The notes: generated by a model not told the origin, from the sequence alone. A stretch of 64,000 nucleotides of DNA from Erythrobacter litoralis (GCF_029760855.1 NZ_SOSI01000003.1:62001-126000), one strand, 5' to 3'; numbered from the stretch's first letter, positions 45,359-54,646 are shown. Translations and numbers: made by a program.

Positions 45359-46365
45359 CAGTGATAACCTTCGTATTCGGTCTTCCCGCGGAATACCCAA
45401 TAAGCCCAAGCGGTATAGCCGAGGATGATTGGCATGATGATCGCGGTGCCCACCAGCATGAAGATCTGGCTCTTCTCCGGGGCGGCGGCGTCCCAGATGG
45501 TGATGCCCGGCGGCACGATATAGGGCCACATGGTCACGCCCAACCCCGCCATCCCCATGAAGAACAGCGCGATGCTGAGCCAGAACGGCTTGGAATGCCG
45601 TTCGACCGACAGCGCTCGCAGCAAGGCCAAGGCGACCAGTCCGGTCACGATCGGCACCGGGGCGGCGTAGTAGATTTCCGGCGCGGTCAGCCAACGTTCG
45701 GCATATTCGGCGTTCAGAACGAGATTGTACACGCTGACCCCGCCCATCAGCACGAAGGTCGCCCAGGCGGCTCGCTTGCCGAGCTGGCGCGCGTGGTGCT
45801 GGCTCTCGCCGTCGAGCTTCCATACCAGCCACGTCGCGCCGAGCAGCGCATAGCCCGCCACGGTGCCCAGCCCGGTCAGCAGCGTGTAGGGTGTGAACCA
45901 GTCGAACCAGCTGCCCGCATAGGCGCGCCCGTCGACCGTTACGCCTTGCAGCAATGCGCCCAGCGTCATTCCCTGCGCCATTGCGGCTACGAAACTTCCG
46001 CCCGTAAAGGCGATATCCCACAGCTTGCGATGTCCCGGATCGCGCCACCGAAATTCGAAGGCGACGCCCCGGAATACCAGACCCAGCAACATGGCGATGA
46101 TCAGTGGATAGGTCGCCGGCAGGACGATGGCATAGGCCAGTGGGAACGCCGCGAACAGCCCGCCTGCGCCGAGCACCAGCCAGGTCTCGTTGCCGTCCCA
46201 CACGGGTGCGATGGAATTCATCGCCCGGTCCCGCTCCGGCCCGACATCGAAAGTGGGAAACAGGATACCGATCCCGAGATCGAACCCGTCCATCACCACA
46301 TAAGCAAAGACGGCGAAGGCGATGATGAAAGCCCAGACGGTGGTGAGATCGACATCGACGCTCAT
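45358..46365 (-). CDS. cydB: Cytochrome bd-type ubiquinol oxidase subunit II (CioB/CydB)
   Basis: A 335-residue polytopic membrane protein with about eight helices. The N terminus VWAFIIAFAVFAYVVMDGFDLGIG is the CydB signature. PVWDGNETWLV and FRGVAFEFRWRD follow. With CydA it reduces oxygen at the inner membrane using quinol. Its start overlaps the cydA stop by 4 bp. Sequence and the following DUF2474 gene favour the cyanide-insensitive (CIO) branch. Confidence 0.94.
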   Translation of the reverse strand: MSVDVDLTTVWAFIIAFAVFAYVVMDGFDLGIGILFPTFDVGPERDRAMNSIAPVWDGNETWLVLGAGGLFAAFPLAYAIVLPATYPLIIAMLLGLVFRGVAFEFRWRDPGHRKLWDIAFTGGSFVAAMAQGMTLGALLQGVTVDGRAYAGSWFDWFTPYTLLTGLGTVAGYALLGATWLVWKLDGESQHHARQLGKRAAWATFVLMGGVSVYNLVLNAEYAERWLTAPEIYYAAPVPIVTGLVALALLRALSVERHSKPFWLSIALFFMGMAGLGVTMWPYIVPPGITIWDAAAPEKSQIFMLVGTAIIMPIILGYTAWAYWVFRGKTEYEGYH

Positions 46366-47813
46366 TCCGCGGGCTCCACCTGATGTTCGGGCAAGGGATC
46401 GTGGTTATGACCCGGATTCTGGGTCGGTCCCGGCGTGATGCCCGCAGTACGCACCGGCCCCTTCTCGGTCTGGCGGACGCCCTTTTCGCCCAAATGCGGA
46501 GGATGGCTCATCAAACGCAGGATATACCACGTGCCCGCGCCGAAGACGGCGAAATAGATCACCACGAAAGCGAGCAGCGAGGCGGCGACGGCCGGCGCAT
46601 CGAGGGGGCTGGCCGATTGCGCGGTGCGCAGCACGCCATAGACCGTGAAGGGCTGGCGCCCGACCTCGGTCGTGATCCATCCGGCGATGACCGCCACGAA
46701 GCCGGACGGTCCCATGACAAGCGCCGCCTTGTGCAACCACGGCCAGTCGTACAGTTTCTTGCGATAGCGCGCGAACAGACTCCACAGCCCGATGCCGAGC
46801 ATCGCGAACCCGATCCCGACCATGATGCGGAAGGCGAAGAACACCGGCAGCACAGGTGGCTGATCAGCATCGGGAATAGTGTCGAGCCCGGCAAGCGGCG
46901 CGTCGAGTTCGTGCTTCAGAATCAGGCTGGAAAGCTTCGGGATGCCGATCGCGTAATCCAGCCGCTGTTCCTCGTCGTTCGGAATGCCGAACAGGTAGAG
47001 CGGCGCGCCGTCGGGGTGGCTTTCGTAATGCCCCTCCATGGCCATGACTTTTTGCGGCTGGTGCTCCATTGTGTTGAGCCCGTGCATGTCACCGGCAAAA
47101 ATCTGAATCGGTGCGACGATTGCCGCCATCCACATTGCCATCGAGAACATCTTGCGAGCGTGCTGGTTCGTCTTGTCCTTGAGCAGATGCCATGCGCCCA
47201 CGCCGCCTACGACGAACGCCGTGGTCAGGTACGCCGCGATCACCGTATGGACGAGGCGGTAAGGAAAACTGGGGCTGAAAACGATCTCGAACCAGCTCGC
47301 CTCAGGCAGCAATTGCCCATTGGCGCCCACGCTCCAGCCGACGGGCGTCTGCATCCAGCTGTTGACGCTGAGGATCCAGAAGGCGGAGATGAACGTGCCG
47401 ACGGCGACCATGACCGTCGCGAAGAAATGGAGTTTCTTGCCGACCCGGTTCATGCCGAACAGCATCACGCCGAGGAAGCCCGCTTCGAGGAAGAAGGCGG
47501 TCAGCACCTCGTATGCCATCAGCGGCCCGAGGATCGGCCCGGTAACGTCCGAAAAGACCGACCAGTTTGTGCCGAACTGGTAACTCATCACGATCCCGCT
47601 GACGACACCCATGGCGAAGGCGATCGCAAAGATCTTGAGCCAGTATTTGAACAGATCCTTGTAAAGCGGCTTGCCGGTTTTCAGCCACAGCCCTTCCAGA
47701 ACCGCCAGGTAGCTGGCGAGTCCGATGGAAAAGGCGGGGAAGATGAAATGGAAGCTGACCGTGAAAGCGAACTGGATACGGGCCAGCAACAGGGCGTCGG
47801 CTTGGTCGAACAT
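46362..47813 (-). CDS. cydA: Cytochrome bd-type ubiquinol oxidase subunit I (CioA/CydA)
   Basis: A 483-residue polytopic protein. The N terminus has RIQFAFTVSFHFIFPAFSIGLA with the heme-ligand His. VMSYQFGTNW, GRQPF and the Met ligand region are present. The quinol-binding Q-loop is short, typical of the cyanide-insensitive type rather than the E. coli long-Q-loop type. It heads the cydA-cydB-DUF2474 operon. No cydDC heme/thiol exporter genes are nearby. Its promoter should lie in the 110 bp between it and the YeeE/YedE gene. Confidence 0.94.
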   Translation of the reverse strand: MFDQADALLLARIQFAFTVSFHFIFPAFSIGLASYLAVLEGLWLKTGKPLYKDLFKYWLKIFAIAFAMGVVSGIVMSYQFGTNWSVFSDVTGPILGPLMAYEVLTAFFLEAGFLGVMLFGMNRVGKKLHFFATVMVAVGTFISAFWILSVNSWMQTPVGWSVGANGQLLPEASWFEIVFSPSFPYRLVHTVIAAYLTTAFVVGGVGAWHLLKDKTNQHARKMFSMAMWMAAIVAPIQIFAGDMHGLNTMEHQPQKVMAMEGHYESHPDGAPLYLFGIPNDEEQRLDYAIGIPKLSSLILKHELDAPLAGLDTIPDADQPPVLPVFFAFRIMVGIGFAMLGIGLWSLFARYRKKLYDWPWLHKAALVMGPSGFVAVIAGWITTEVGRQPFTVYGVLRTAQSASPLDAPAVAASLLAFVVIYFAVFGAGTWYILRLMSHPPHLGEKGVRQTEKGPVRTAGITPGPTQNPGHNHDPLPEHQVEPAE

Positions 47814-47923
47814 GACGGCTCTATAGCCGAATGCTGCGACAATTGGGATGAAACTCGCGCACCATGAGTTCTATGCTTTGCAACTCCCATCGCAGTTTTG
47901 CCATCCAGCATTCATTTTTTGCA

Positions 47924-48331
47924 CTACCGAACGAGTACGCGCTGCAATGCAACGCCCATAGCCATCGAGACGACGAAAATCGCGGCGGGACCGATCGCCG
48001 TGCCGAGCGAGGCAACAGCGGGCCCGGGGCATAGGCCCGCAATACCCCACCCAATTCCGAACATGGCCGCTCCGCCGACCAGCCGGGTATCGATGGTGGT
48101 GGTATCGGGCAGGTCGAAATTAGTACCCGCAAGGCTGGTGTTCATCCGCCGCTGCACCGCCCACGCCGCCGCCATTACGATAAGCGCCCCGCCCATGACG
48201 AACGCCAACGTCGGATCCCAATCGCCGAAGACGTCGAGAAAGGCCCGCACCCGCGCCGGGTCCAGCATGCCGGATATCGCCAGACCCGCACCGAAGAGCA
48301 AGCCGGCAAGGATGGGGTAACCTGTCCGCAT
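47924..48331 (-). CDS. YeeE/YedE half-transporter (sulfur transport), second gene
   Basis: 135 residues with about four transmembrane helices. A GLCPGPAVASLG motif holds the conserved cysteine of YeeE/YedE proteins, thought to pass thiosulfate or other reduced sulfur through the membrane. It begins 2 bp after the stop of the first half and is a two-gene form like PmpA/PmpB, where the two halves act together. Confidence 0.85.
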   Translation of the reverse strand: MRTGYPILAGLLFGAGLAISGMLDPARVRAFLDVFGDWDPTLAFVMGGALIVMAAAWAVQRRMNTSLAGTNFDLPDTTTIDTRLVGGAAMFGIGWGIAGLCPGPAVASLGTAIGPAAIFVVSMAMGVALQRVLVR

Positions 48332-48333
48332 GC

Positions 48334-48777
48334 TTACCAACCCAACCCGACGGCGCGCATCGTGGCGACGGTCACAATGCCGAACCCCATGAAGGTGAAG
48401 GTTGCAAGGATCGAACGCTTCGAGAGGCGCGACATTCCGCACACGCCATGCCCGCTGGTGCATCCACTGCCGAGCCGGGTTCCGAAGCCGACGATCACTC
48501 CGCCAACCGCGAGATAGAGCCAGTGCGGCGGAAAGCGCTGCACTACTGGTCCGTCGATCAGCGACACGAGAACCGCCCCGCCGATCAGAGCCAGCGTGAA
48601 CCACAATGCTCCGCGATCGAACGGCCCGGTCGCGAGGCCGAGGGTGCGCGCGAACAGGCCGCTGATACCGGCGATCCGACCGCTTCCGATGAGGAACACC
48701 GCCGCGCCGAGCCCGATCAGCAGCCCACCGATGAACCCGCGCAGGGGAATGGCTTGCGGAAAATACTCCGCGATCAT
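48334..48777 (-). CDS. YeeE/YedE half-transporter (sulfur transport), first gene
   Basis: 147 residues with about four transmembrane helices and GTRLGSGCTSGHGVCGMSR, the double-cysteine motif of YeeE/YedE transporters. It starts at ATG 48777 and overlaps the 3' end of the TlpA-like lipoprotein gene by 4 bp, so the three genes are probably translationally coupled. The pairing with a thiol oxidoreductase suggests handling of reduced or persulfide sulfur; the substrate is inferred from the family only. Confidence 0.86.
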   Translation of the reverse strand: MIAEYFPQAIPLRGFIGGLLIGLGAAVFLIGSGRIAGISGLFARTLGLATGPFDRGALWFTLALIGGAVLVSLIDGPVVQRFPPHWLYLAVGGVIVGFGTRLGSGCTSGHGVCGMSRLSKRSILATFTFMGFGIVTVATMRAVGLGW

Positions 48778-49349
48778 GATGGCATCGGATCCATCGCTTC
48801 GTCGATGGCGGTCCTCGCCTCCTCGCTCGACCAGTCGAAATCGCCTGTGACCCGCCACACTTCGCGGCCGAGCGAATCGTAAAGCACAGTCGTCGGCAAC
48901 ACGCCGCCGCCCAAAACTTCGCTCAATTCCATCTGCGGATCGATCCACGGTTCGAGATATTCAAGGTTTCGCTCGGCGAAAAAGGCGCTGACCTTTTCGG
49001 GCGAGCCCATGTCCTGGCTTGCCGTAATGACGTGCAATTGCTCGTCGTAATCCGCTGCCACTCCGTCCAGCAACGGCATCTCCTTGACGCACGGCGCGCA
49101 CCATGTGGCCCACAGGTTCAGTAACACCGGCGTGCCTTGCAGCGCGCCGAGGTTCAGTTCCCGCCCCGCCGGATCGCGCAAATTGACCGCCGGCATCAGG
49201 GTGCCCGCCTGACTTCGGTTGATCTCGCCTGCAGGCGCAGTTGCGTTGTCACTAGCCGGGCTTTCTTGCACCGCCTCCGGCTCGCCCCTATCGCACGCGG
49301 CCAGACCGAGGCCGAGCGTAAGGACGAAGATGAGCGATAAACGGGACAC
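48774..49349 (-). CDS. TlpA-family thiol:disulfide lipoprotein
   Basis: 191 residues. Lipobox LGLAAC with Cys19, then an acidic linker and a thioredoxin fold with [12 protein letters not shown]; the active-site WCAPC is at about 83-87. A cis-Pro region follows in LPTTVLYD. It would act as a membrane-anchored periplasmic thiol reductant. I start at GTG 49349. This lies inside the argH 5' end, since argH starts at 49330 on the other strand. It heads the run with two YeeE/YedE halves. Confidence 0.9.
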   Translation of the reverse strand: MSRLSLIFVLTLGLGLAACDRGEPEAVQESPASDNATAPAGEINRSQAGTLMPAVNLRDPAGRELNLGALQGTPVLLNLWATWCAPCVKEMPLLDGVAADYDEQLHVITASQDMGSPEKVSAFFAERNLEYLEPWIDPQMELSEVLGGGVLPTTVLYDSLGREVWRVTGDFDWSSEEARTAIDEAMDPMPS

Positions 49350-50742
49350 GGGCAGTTCCAATGCGATGTGGGGCGGAAGGTTCGCCGAAGGACCTAGCGC
49401 GATCATGCGCGAAATCAACGCTTCGATCCCGTTCGACAAGGCACTCTGGCGGCAGGACATTACCGCCTCGAAGGCGCATGTCGCGATGCTGGCGGCGCAG
49501 GACATCGTGACGCGCGAGGATGCGGACGCAATCGCCGACGGGCTCGACCGGATCGCCGCCGAATACGAGGCGGATGGGGTGCCGGAGGACTGGGACCTCG
49601 AAGACATCCACATGACTACCGAGAGCCGCCTCGCCGAACTGATCGGTCCGGCGGCTGGGCGGCTCCATACCGCGCGGAGTCGCAACGACCAGGTGGCGAC
49701 CGACTTCCGCCTTTGGGTTCGCGATGCCATCGACGAAGCGGATCGCGGTCTTGCCGCCCTGCAACGCGCGCTCGTCACCCGTGCTAGCGAACATGCTGCC
49801 AGCATCATGCCGGGCTTCACCCATTTGCAGACCGCGCAGCCGATCACGCTCGGCCACCACCTGATGGCCTATTATGAGATGATCCGCCGCGACCGCAGCC
49901 GCTTTTCCGATGCGCGGGCGCGGATGGACGAATGCCCATTGGGCAGCGCGGCATTAGCCGGTACCGGCTTCCCGATCGACCGTTCTGGCACCGCAGACGC
50001 GCTGGGTTTCGCACGGCCGACTGCCAATAGCCTCGACGCCGTATCGGATCGCGATTTCGCGCTCGATTACCTCACCACCGCCAGTCAGTGCGCGCTGCAC
50101 CTATCGCGGCTAGCAGAGGAATTCATCATTTGGGCGAGCCAGCCCTTCGGCTTCGTTCGCCTGCCGGATACACTTAGCACCGGCAGCTCGATCATGCCGC
50201 AGAAGAAAAACCCCGACGCCGCAGAGCTCGTGCGCGGGCATGCAGGCCGCATTATCGGCTGCAACACCGCGCTGATGATGACGATGAAGGGCCTCCCCCT
50301 CGCCTATTCGAAGGATATGCAGGACGACAAACCTCCGGTTTTCGAGGCGGCCGGACTGCTCACCCTCAGCATTGCAGCGATGGAAGGCATGGTCGCGGGC
50401 AGCACGTTTCGCACCGAAAGGATGCGCGAGGCTGCCGAACTTGGCTATGCCACTGCGACCGATCTTGCCGACTGGCTGGTACGCGAGGCCGATATTCCGT
50501 TCCGCGAGGCGCACCATATCACCGGCGCGGCTGTCAAACGAGCCGAGGCGGATGGCGTGGCGCTCGACCAGCTATCACTGAACGTGTTGCAAGAAATCGA
50601 TAGTCGCATCGACGACCGTGTCTACGACGCTCTCTCTGTCGATGCCTCGGTCGCCAGCCGCGCCTCCTATGGCGGAACCGCGCCGGAGCAGGTACAGGGC
50701 CGGGTGGCCGAGGCGCGCCGGGTGCTGGGAATGGATGAATGA
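49330..50742 (+). CDS. argH: Argininosuccinate lyase
   Basis: 470 residues. MWGGRF opens the family core, [16 protein letters not shown] lies in the middle, and the fumarase-superfamily signature [12 protein letters not shown] is present. It splits argininosuccinate into arginine and fumarate, the last step of arginine synthesis. GTAAGGACG precedes ATG 49330; a second ATG at 49366 would start at MWGGRF. The first overlaps the divergent TlpA-like gene by 20 bp. Its stop overlaps the small lipoprotein gene (ATGA). Confidence 0.95.
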   Translation: MSDKRDTGSSNAMWGGRFAEGPSAIMREINASIPFDKALWRQDITASKAHVAMLAAQDIVTREDADAIADGLDRIAAEYEADGVPEDWDLEDIHMTTESRLAELIGPAAGRLHTARSRNDQVATDFRLWVRDAIDEADRGLAALQRALVTRASEHAASIMPGFTHLQTAQPITLGHHLMAYYEMIRRDRSRFSDARARMDECPLGSAALAGTGFPIDRSGTADALGFARPTANSLDAVSDRDFALDYLTTASQCALHLSRLAEEFIIWASQPFGFVRLPDTLSTGSSIMPQKKNPDAAELVRGHAGRIIGCNTALMMTMKGLPLAYSKDMQDDKPPVFEAAGLLTLSIAAMEGMVAGSTFRTERMREAAELGYATATDLADWLVREADIPFREAHHITGAAVKRAEADGVALDQLSLNVLQEIDSRIDDRVYDALSVDASVASRASYGGTAPEQVQGRVAEARRVLGMDE

Positions 50743-50975
50743 AGAAACTCGCGATTGTCCTTTCGGTCCTCGGTCTGGCGGCATGCGGCCAACAAGCGCA
50801 GTTGCAGCCGGTCGCGCCGCAAACGCTTCCGCCCGCCCCCTACGGCGCGGAAACGCGGCCCGAGGCGGACGAGTTGCTGCAGCTCGACCCCCTTGCCGCG
50901 CCCGAACGGTCGGTCGAATTGCGGACCCGGTCGGAAGAGCGCGAGGACGACCCGTTCGACCTGCCGCCGGAGTAG
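50739..50975 (+). CDS. Small LptM/LppL-like lipoprotein
   Basis: 78 residues. Signal peptide and lipobox GLAACGQQ (Cys16), then a Pro-rich, acidic, probably unstructured tail. Short lipoproteins of the CGQxxPL type encoded just upstream of lysA or dapF are LppL/LptM, an outer-membrane LPS-translocon chaperone. This gene sits between argH and lysA, which fits the context, but the CGQQAQLQP start is only partly like the family motif. The ATG overlaps the argH stop by 4 bp. Confidence 0.65.
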   Translation: MKKLAIVLSVLGLAACGQQAQLQPVAPQTLPPAPYGAETRPEADELLQLDPLAAPERSVELRTRSEEREDDPFDLPPE

Positions 50976-51038
50976 ATTGCGGACCGCGTAGCAGAGTTTG
51001 CTTGGCGTTACACAGGCTGGCCGATTAGGGCGCAGGCC

Positions 51039-52301
51039 ATGGATCATTTCGAACTTCGCGGCGGTGTGATGCACGCCGAGGACGTACCGCTGCCCGACAT
51101 TGCCGAGGCCGTCGGCACGCCGGTCTACGTCTATTCGCGCGCCACGTTGACCCGCCATGCCCGTGTGTTTCGCGAAGCACTTGCTCCGCTTGGCACGCCG
51201 CACATCGCGTTCGCGGTCAAATCGAACCCGAACCTCGCCGTGCTGCGCGTGCTGGCCAAGGAAGGCTACGGAGCCGACGTCGTCTCAGGCGGCGAGCTCG
51301 ACCGGGCGTTGGCGGCGGGGATGAAGCCTGAGGACATCGTGTTCTCCGGTGTCGGAAAGACCCATGCCGAACTGGTGCACGGGCTGGAATCCGGCATTGG
51401 CCAGTTCAATGTCGAAAGCGAGGAAGAGGGTTACGAGCTGGCCGCAATCGCGGAGCGGCTCGGCAAGACAGCGGACTGCGCCCTGCGCATCAATCCCGAC
51501 GTCGATGCCCGCACCCATGCGAAGATTTCGACCGGAAAGCGCGAGAACAAGTTCGGCGTGCCGATCGACCGGGCCGCGGAAATTTACGCGCGGCTGGGGG
51601 CGGAAAACGGTCTGCATATGCGCGGAGTGGCCGTGCATATCGGCAGCCAGCTCGGCGAGCTCGAGCCGATGGAAGAGGCCTTCGGCAAAGTCGGCGCGCT
51701 GGTGCGCGAATTGCGCGATGCGGGATGCTCGGTCACCCATGTCGATCTCGGCGGCGGCCTCGGCGTGCCCTATAAAGCGGACGACGCCTTCCCCTCCCCG
51801 GTGGAGTATGGCGCCATGGTCGCGCGCGCGACCAAGGGGTGGGACGTACAACTGACATTCGAGCCCGGCCGCGTCATCGCCGGGAATGCCGGCGTGCTCT
51901 TGACCCGCGTCGTACGCACCAAGCGCAGCGGCAACGGCCCGCCGTTTGTGATTGTGGACGCGGCGATGAACGACCTCGCGCGCCCTGCCATGTACGGCGC
52001 GTGGCACGATTTCGACGCTGTGAGCCCGAGCGGCGACAGGATGACCGCGCATATTGTCGGCCCCATCTGCGAGACCGGCGATACCTTCGCGATGGACCGC
52101 GAGTGCGATGCTTTGAGCAGCGGCGACCTCGCCGTGTTCCGCACCGCCGGCGCATACGGGGCGACGATGGCGTCGAGCTACAATTCGCGCGGGTTCGTGG
52201 CGGAAGTACTGGTCGATGGTGATCGCTTCGCGGTCGTCGCCGATCGGATCGCGCCATCGGCGATCATGGATGCCGAGCGGGTGCCGGAATGGCTCGACTG
52301 A
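51039..52301 (+). CDS. lysA: Diaminopimelate decarboxylase
   Basis: 420 residues, group IV PLP decarboxylase. The PLP lysine is in FAVKSNPN, with HIGSQLGEL, GGGLGVPY and EPGRVIAGN following and the catalytic CET region ICETGDTFAMDRE. It makes lysine from meso-diaminopimelate. The last 13 bp overlap the following CysG-like gene. Confidence 0.95.
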   Translation: MDHFELRGGVMHAEDVPLPDIAEAVGTPVYVYSRATLTRHARVFREALAPLGTPHIAFAVKSNPNLAVLRVLAKEGYGADVVSGGELDRALAAGMKPEDIVFSGVGKTHAELVHGLESGIGQFNVESEEEGYELAAIAERLGKTADCALRINPDVDARTHAKISTGKRENKFGVPIDRAAEIYARLGAENGLHMRGVAVHIGSQLGELEPMEEAFGKVGALVRELRDAGCSVTHVDLGGGLGVPYKADDAFPSPVEYGAMVARATKGWDVQLTFEPGRVIAGNAGVLLTRVVRTKRSGNGPPFVIVDAAMNDLARPAMYGAWHDFDAVSPSGDRMTAHIVGPICETGDTFAMDRECDALSSGDLAVFRTAGAYGATMASSYNSRGFVAEVLVDGDRFAVVADRIAPSAIMDAERVPEWLD

Positions 52302-53095
52302 CCGATCCGGCACCCCTCCACAGTCTGCCGTTGTTCCACCGGATCGGGGGGAAACGTGTCGTCGTCGTCGGCGAGGGTGCGATGGCGGACGCGAAGGCGC
52401 GGCTGGTCAAGCGGGCGGGCGGCGAGGTTTGCGGTGAAACCGAAGCGCATCACGCACGTCTTGCCTTCGTCGCACTCGATGACGCGCGGCAAGCCGAGGC
52501 GGCAGCGACCCGGCTGCGGCGTGCGGGGCTCTTGGTCAATGTCGCCGATCGACCCGACCTGTGCGATTTTACCCTTCCCAGTATTCTCGAACGCGGGGAT
52601 GTCCTCGTTGCGGTAAGTACGGGCGGAGCGTCGGCCGGTCTGGCGAAACACCTTAGGCTGCGGTTGGAAAATATCCTTCCCCAGACGCTCGGCCCGCTCG
52701 CTCATGGGTTGCACGCATTGAAGAATCGTCTTCGCCAGAAACTGCCGAATGCCGACGACCGCCGTGCGGCCTTGGACGCGGCATTGGGATATGGCGGTCC
52801 GCTCGATCCGCTCGACGAAAAAAGCGCTGACAGGATCGATGACTGGTTTTCGGACGCGGTGAAAAAAGCAGAAACCGAATTTCACGATTTCGTTCTGGCT
52901 AGTGACGATCCCGATGATCTTACCCTGAGACAGGCGAGACTACTCGGCGTTGCCGACACGATACTCCACGATGCTAACGTGTCGTCACGAATATTGGCGA
53001 TGGCACGCGCCGATGCGGAACGGGGATCGCTTGCATCGATAGACGAGCATCGCCCCGGCCGGACGGTCGTCCTCCGGATGCCCACGCCCGCTTAG
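52289..53095 (+). CDS. CysG-like siroheme synthase N-terminal domain with degenerate methyltransferase remnant
   Basis: 268 residues. The N-terminal 110 residues are a Rossmann precorrin-2 dehydrogenase/ferrochelatase domain (KRVVVVGEGAMADAKARLV, VNVADRPDLCDFTLPSI, AVSTGGASAGLAKHLR). The C-terminal part resembles the beginning of the CysG/CobA methyltransferase domain: DDLTLRQARLLGVADTILHD, then SSRILAMARADAER, ending GRTVVLRMPTPA. It lacks the SAM-binding core. It may make siroheme with a separate CobA, or be a regulatory relic. ATG 52289 overlaps lysA by 13 bp. Its stop overlaps the convergent regulator's stop by 4 bp. Confidence 0.8.
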   Translation: MARLTDPAPLHSLPLFHRIGGKRVVVVGEGAMADAKARLVKRAGGEVCGETEAHHARLAFVALDDARQAEAAATRLRRAGLLVNVADRPDLCDFTLPSILERGDVLVAVSTGGASAGLAKHLRLRLENILPQTLGPLAHGLHALKNRLRQKLPNADDRRAALDAALGYGGPLDPLDEKSADRIDDWFSDAVKKAETEFHDFVLASDDPDDLTLRQARLLGVADTILHDANVSSRILAMARADAERGSLASIDEHRPGRTVVLRMPTPA

Positions 53096-54063
53096 ACGAC
53101 CTGCAATCGCGCACTTGAGGATTCGACACCGATTTCGGCGAAGTAGCTGGCCATGAGTTCGGCGCTTTTATCCGAAAGCGCGACATGGGCGCGCCGTTTG
53201 TCCAACGGGTCCGAGACACGGACCAAAAGTCCGCTATCGACCATCTGGCTGATCCATCGCAGCGCCGTTGTCGGAGGCACGGCGGAGGCGATGCATACGG
53301 ACGAAACGCTGACATCGAGGTTTTCGGCACGGGCCGCCGCGAGATCCAGCAGGATGTCCCACGCAGGGTCTGCGAACAAATCGCCGTCGAAAAAGCGCGA
53401 GCGTAATTGCCTGTTCCGGATGAGGGTGCGAATGGTTTTCGCATTCGGCAGGCGCGGTTTGAATTTCCGATCTTCCGAAGTCGGCTCGGGTGCCCAGGCA
53501 TTGGCCGGGGACGCGAACATGAACGCCCCGCCCCCTGCGCGCTGTCCCGGCGTCAAAGCCTCCATCCGCTTGGCCAGATTTTCGACCTGTTCGGTCAATC
53601 GCAGCAGCATAAGCCGGTCATCGGCGGCGAATTCCTGGACATGCAGATTGGGTATTTTCGCAAGAACCCTGCCTAACGCGATGATGCGTTCCCCCCGCCC
53701 CGCATCGACGAGCACCTGAGCGTTGTCGGCCGTCAGGCAGCAATAAACCGTATCGAGCGCTTCCATGGTCGTCGTAACGATGAGCTGGGAACCGGCCCGT
53801 TTGATACGATCGTCGATCCGGCAGAGGGTTGCCATCACCGCCGCATCGGCCTTCGCACAGTCGATCAGGACGAGATCGCCCACCCCGCCGAACTCGCGGG
53901 TTGCATAGTCGGCAAACGAGGCGCAGGTCCGGATACGAAATCCGGATTGCAGCGCATCGTCCTTCAACTCTTCCCGCATGGCTGCGCGATCGGCAATCAA
54001 GGTGACCGAGAGTTGGCAGCCCGCGGCATCGCGCACGGGATCATAGGAAAAATCGGCCTGCAT
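53092..54063 (-). CDS. Winged-helix (MarR-like) regulator with N-terminal receiver-like domain
   Basis: 323 residues. The N-terminal part (about 15-140) reads like a degenerate receiver: SVTLIADRAAM, GDLVLIDCA with one Asp, QLIVTTTMEA. No clear acidic pair or conserved Lys is present. The C-terminal part (about 220-310) is a winged helix with VPPTTALRWISQMVDSGLLVRVSDPLDKRRAHVALSDK, matching the MarR wing D-x-R-R. A Gly/Pro-rich linker and coiled region lie between. I know this architecture from sphingomonads, but its target is unknown. It converges with the CysG-like gene. Confidence 0.78.
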   Translation of the reverse strand: MQADFSYDPVRDAAGCQLSVTLIADRAAMREELKDDALQSGFRIRTCASFADYATREFGGVGDLVLIDCAKADAAVMATLCRIDDRIKRAGSQLIVTTTMEALDTVYCCLTADNAQVLVDAGRGERIIALGRVLAKIPNLHVQEFAADDRLMLLRLTEQVENLAKRMEALTPGQRAGGGAFMFASPANAWAPEPTSEDRKFKPRLPNAKTIRTLIRNRQLRSRFFDGDLFADPAWDILLDLAAARAENLDVSVSSVCIASAVPPTTALRWISQMVDSGLLVRVSDPLDKRRAHVALSDKSAELMASYFAEIGVESSSARLQVV

Positions 54064-54125
54064 CGAATCGCGCTCCTGTTCTTTGAGAACAAAATGCGAA
54101 CAAAGCCGGTCGTCGTCAACCGGCT

Positions 54126-54614
54126 TCAGGGCCGAATTTCGATAGTCGTCCCATCAGGGATCATTTTCCATAGCAGCCGGATTTCGGAATTCGTCAGCGC
54201 GATGCACCCGTCCGTCCAGTCGCGCAGCATGCGACGGTTTTCCGGCAAGCGATTGGGCTGGCCATGAAGGAATATTGCCCCGCCCGGCGAACCTCCGGCG
54301 CCCTTCGCTCGTGCCCGGTCGACCGCATTGGGATAGGAGACATGGAGGCTCAAGTGATAGCGGCTTTGCGGGTTGCCGAAGTCGATCGTATAGCGGCCCT
54401 CGGGCGTCCGCTCGTCACCCTCGAATTGCTTGTGACCGAGCGGCGCATCGCCGAATTGAAGGCCACCGATCTCGTGAATTACCACACCGTCGCGATAGAC
54501 CTGAAGCATGCGGTCAGACTTGTCGACCAATACGAAATCGGCAAGGCCCGCGCCGGATTTCGCCGCCGAGGGGGCGGCAAGAAAGACCACTGCCAAGAAA
54601 GCAAACCGGAGCAT
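54126..54614 (-). CDS. L,D-transpeptidase family protein
   Basis: 162 residues with a signal peptide (ending SAAKSG). The YkuD-like catalytic motif is FLHGQPNRL, then 15-20 residues, then DWTDGCIALTN, with Cys as nucleophile and His upstream. This YafK/ErfK-like group cross-links peptidoglycan or attaches proteins to it in the periplasm. It stands alone between the regulator and purA, 32 bp upstream of the purA stop. Confidence 0.88.
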   Translation of the reverse strand: MLRFAFLAVVFLAAPSAAKSGAGLADFVLVDKSDRMLQVYRDGVVIHEIGGLQFGDAPLGHKQFEGDERTPEGRYTIDFGNPQSRYHLSLHVSYPNAVDRARAKGAGGSPGGAIFLHGQPNRLPENRRMLRDWTDGCIALTNSEIRLLWKMIPDGTTIEIRP

Positions 54615-54646
54615 TTGGCGAGGCTACCCGCTCCCAGCCTGCGGAA

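Noticed and set aside
47871..47915. Short ORF (14 codons) in the cydA upstream gap on the minus strand
   Set aside because: No ribosome-binding site and no link to a leader mechanism; the length fits chance.
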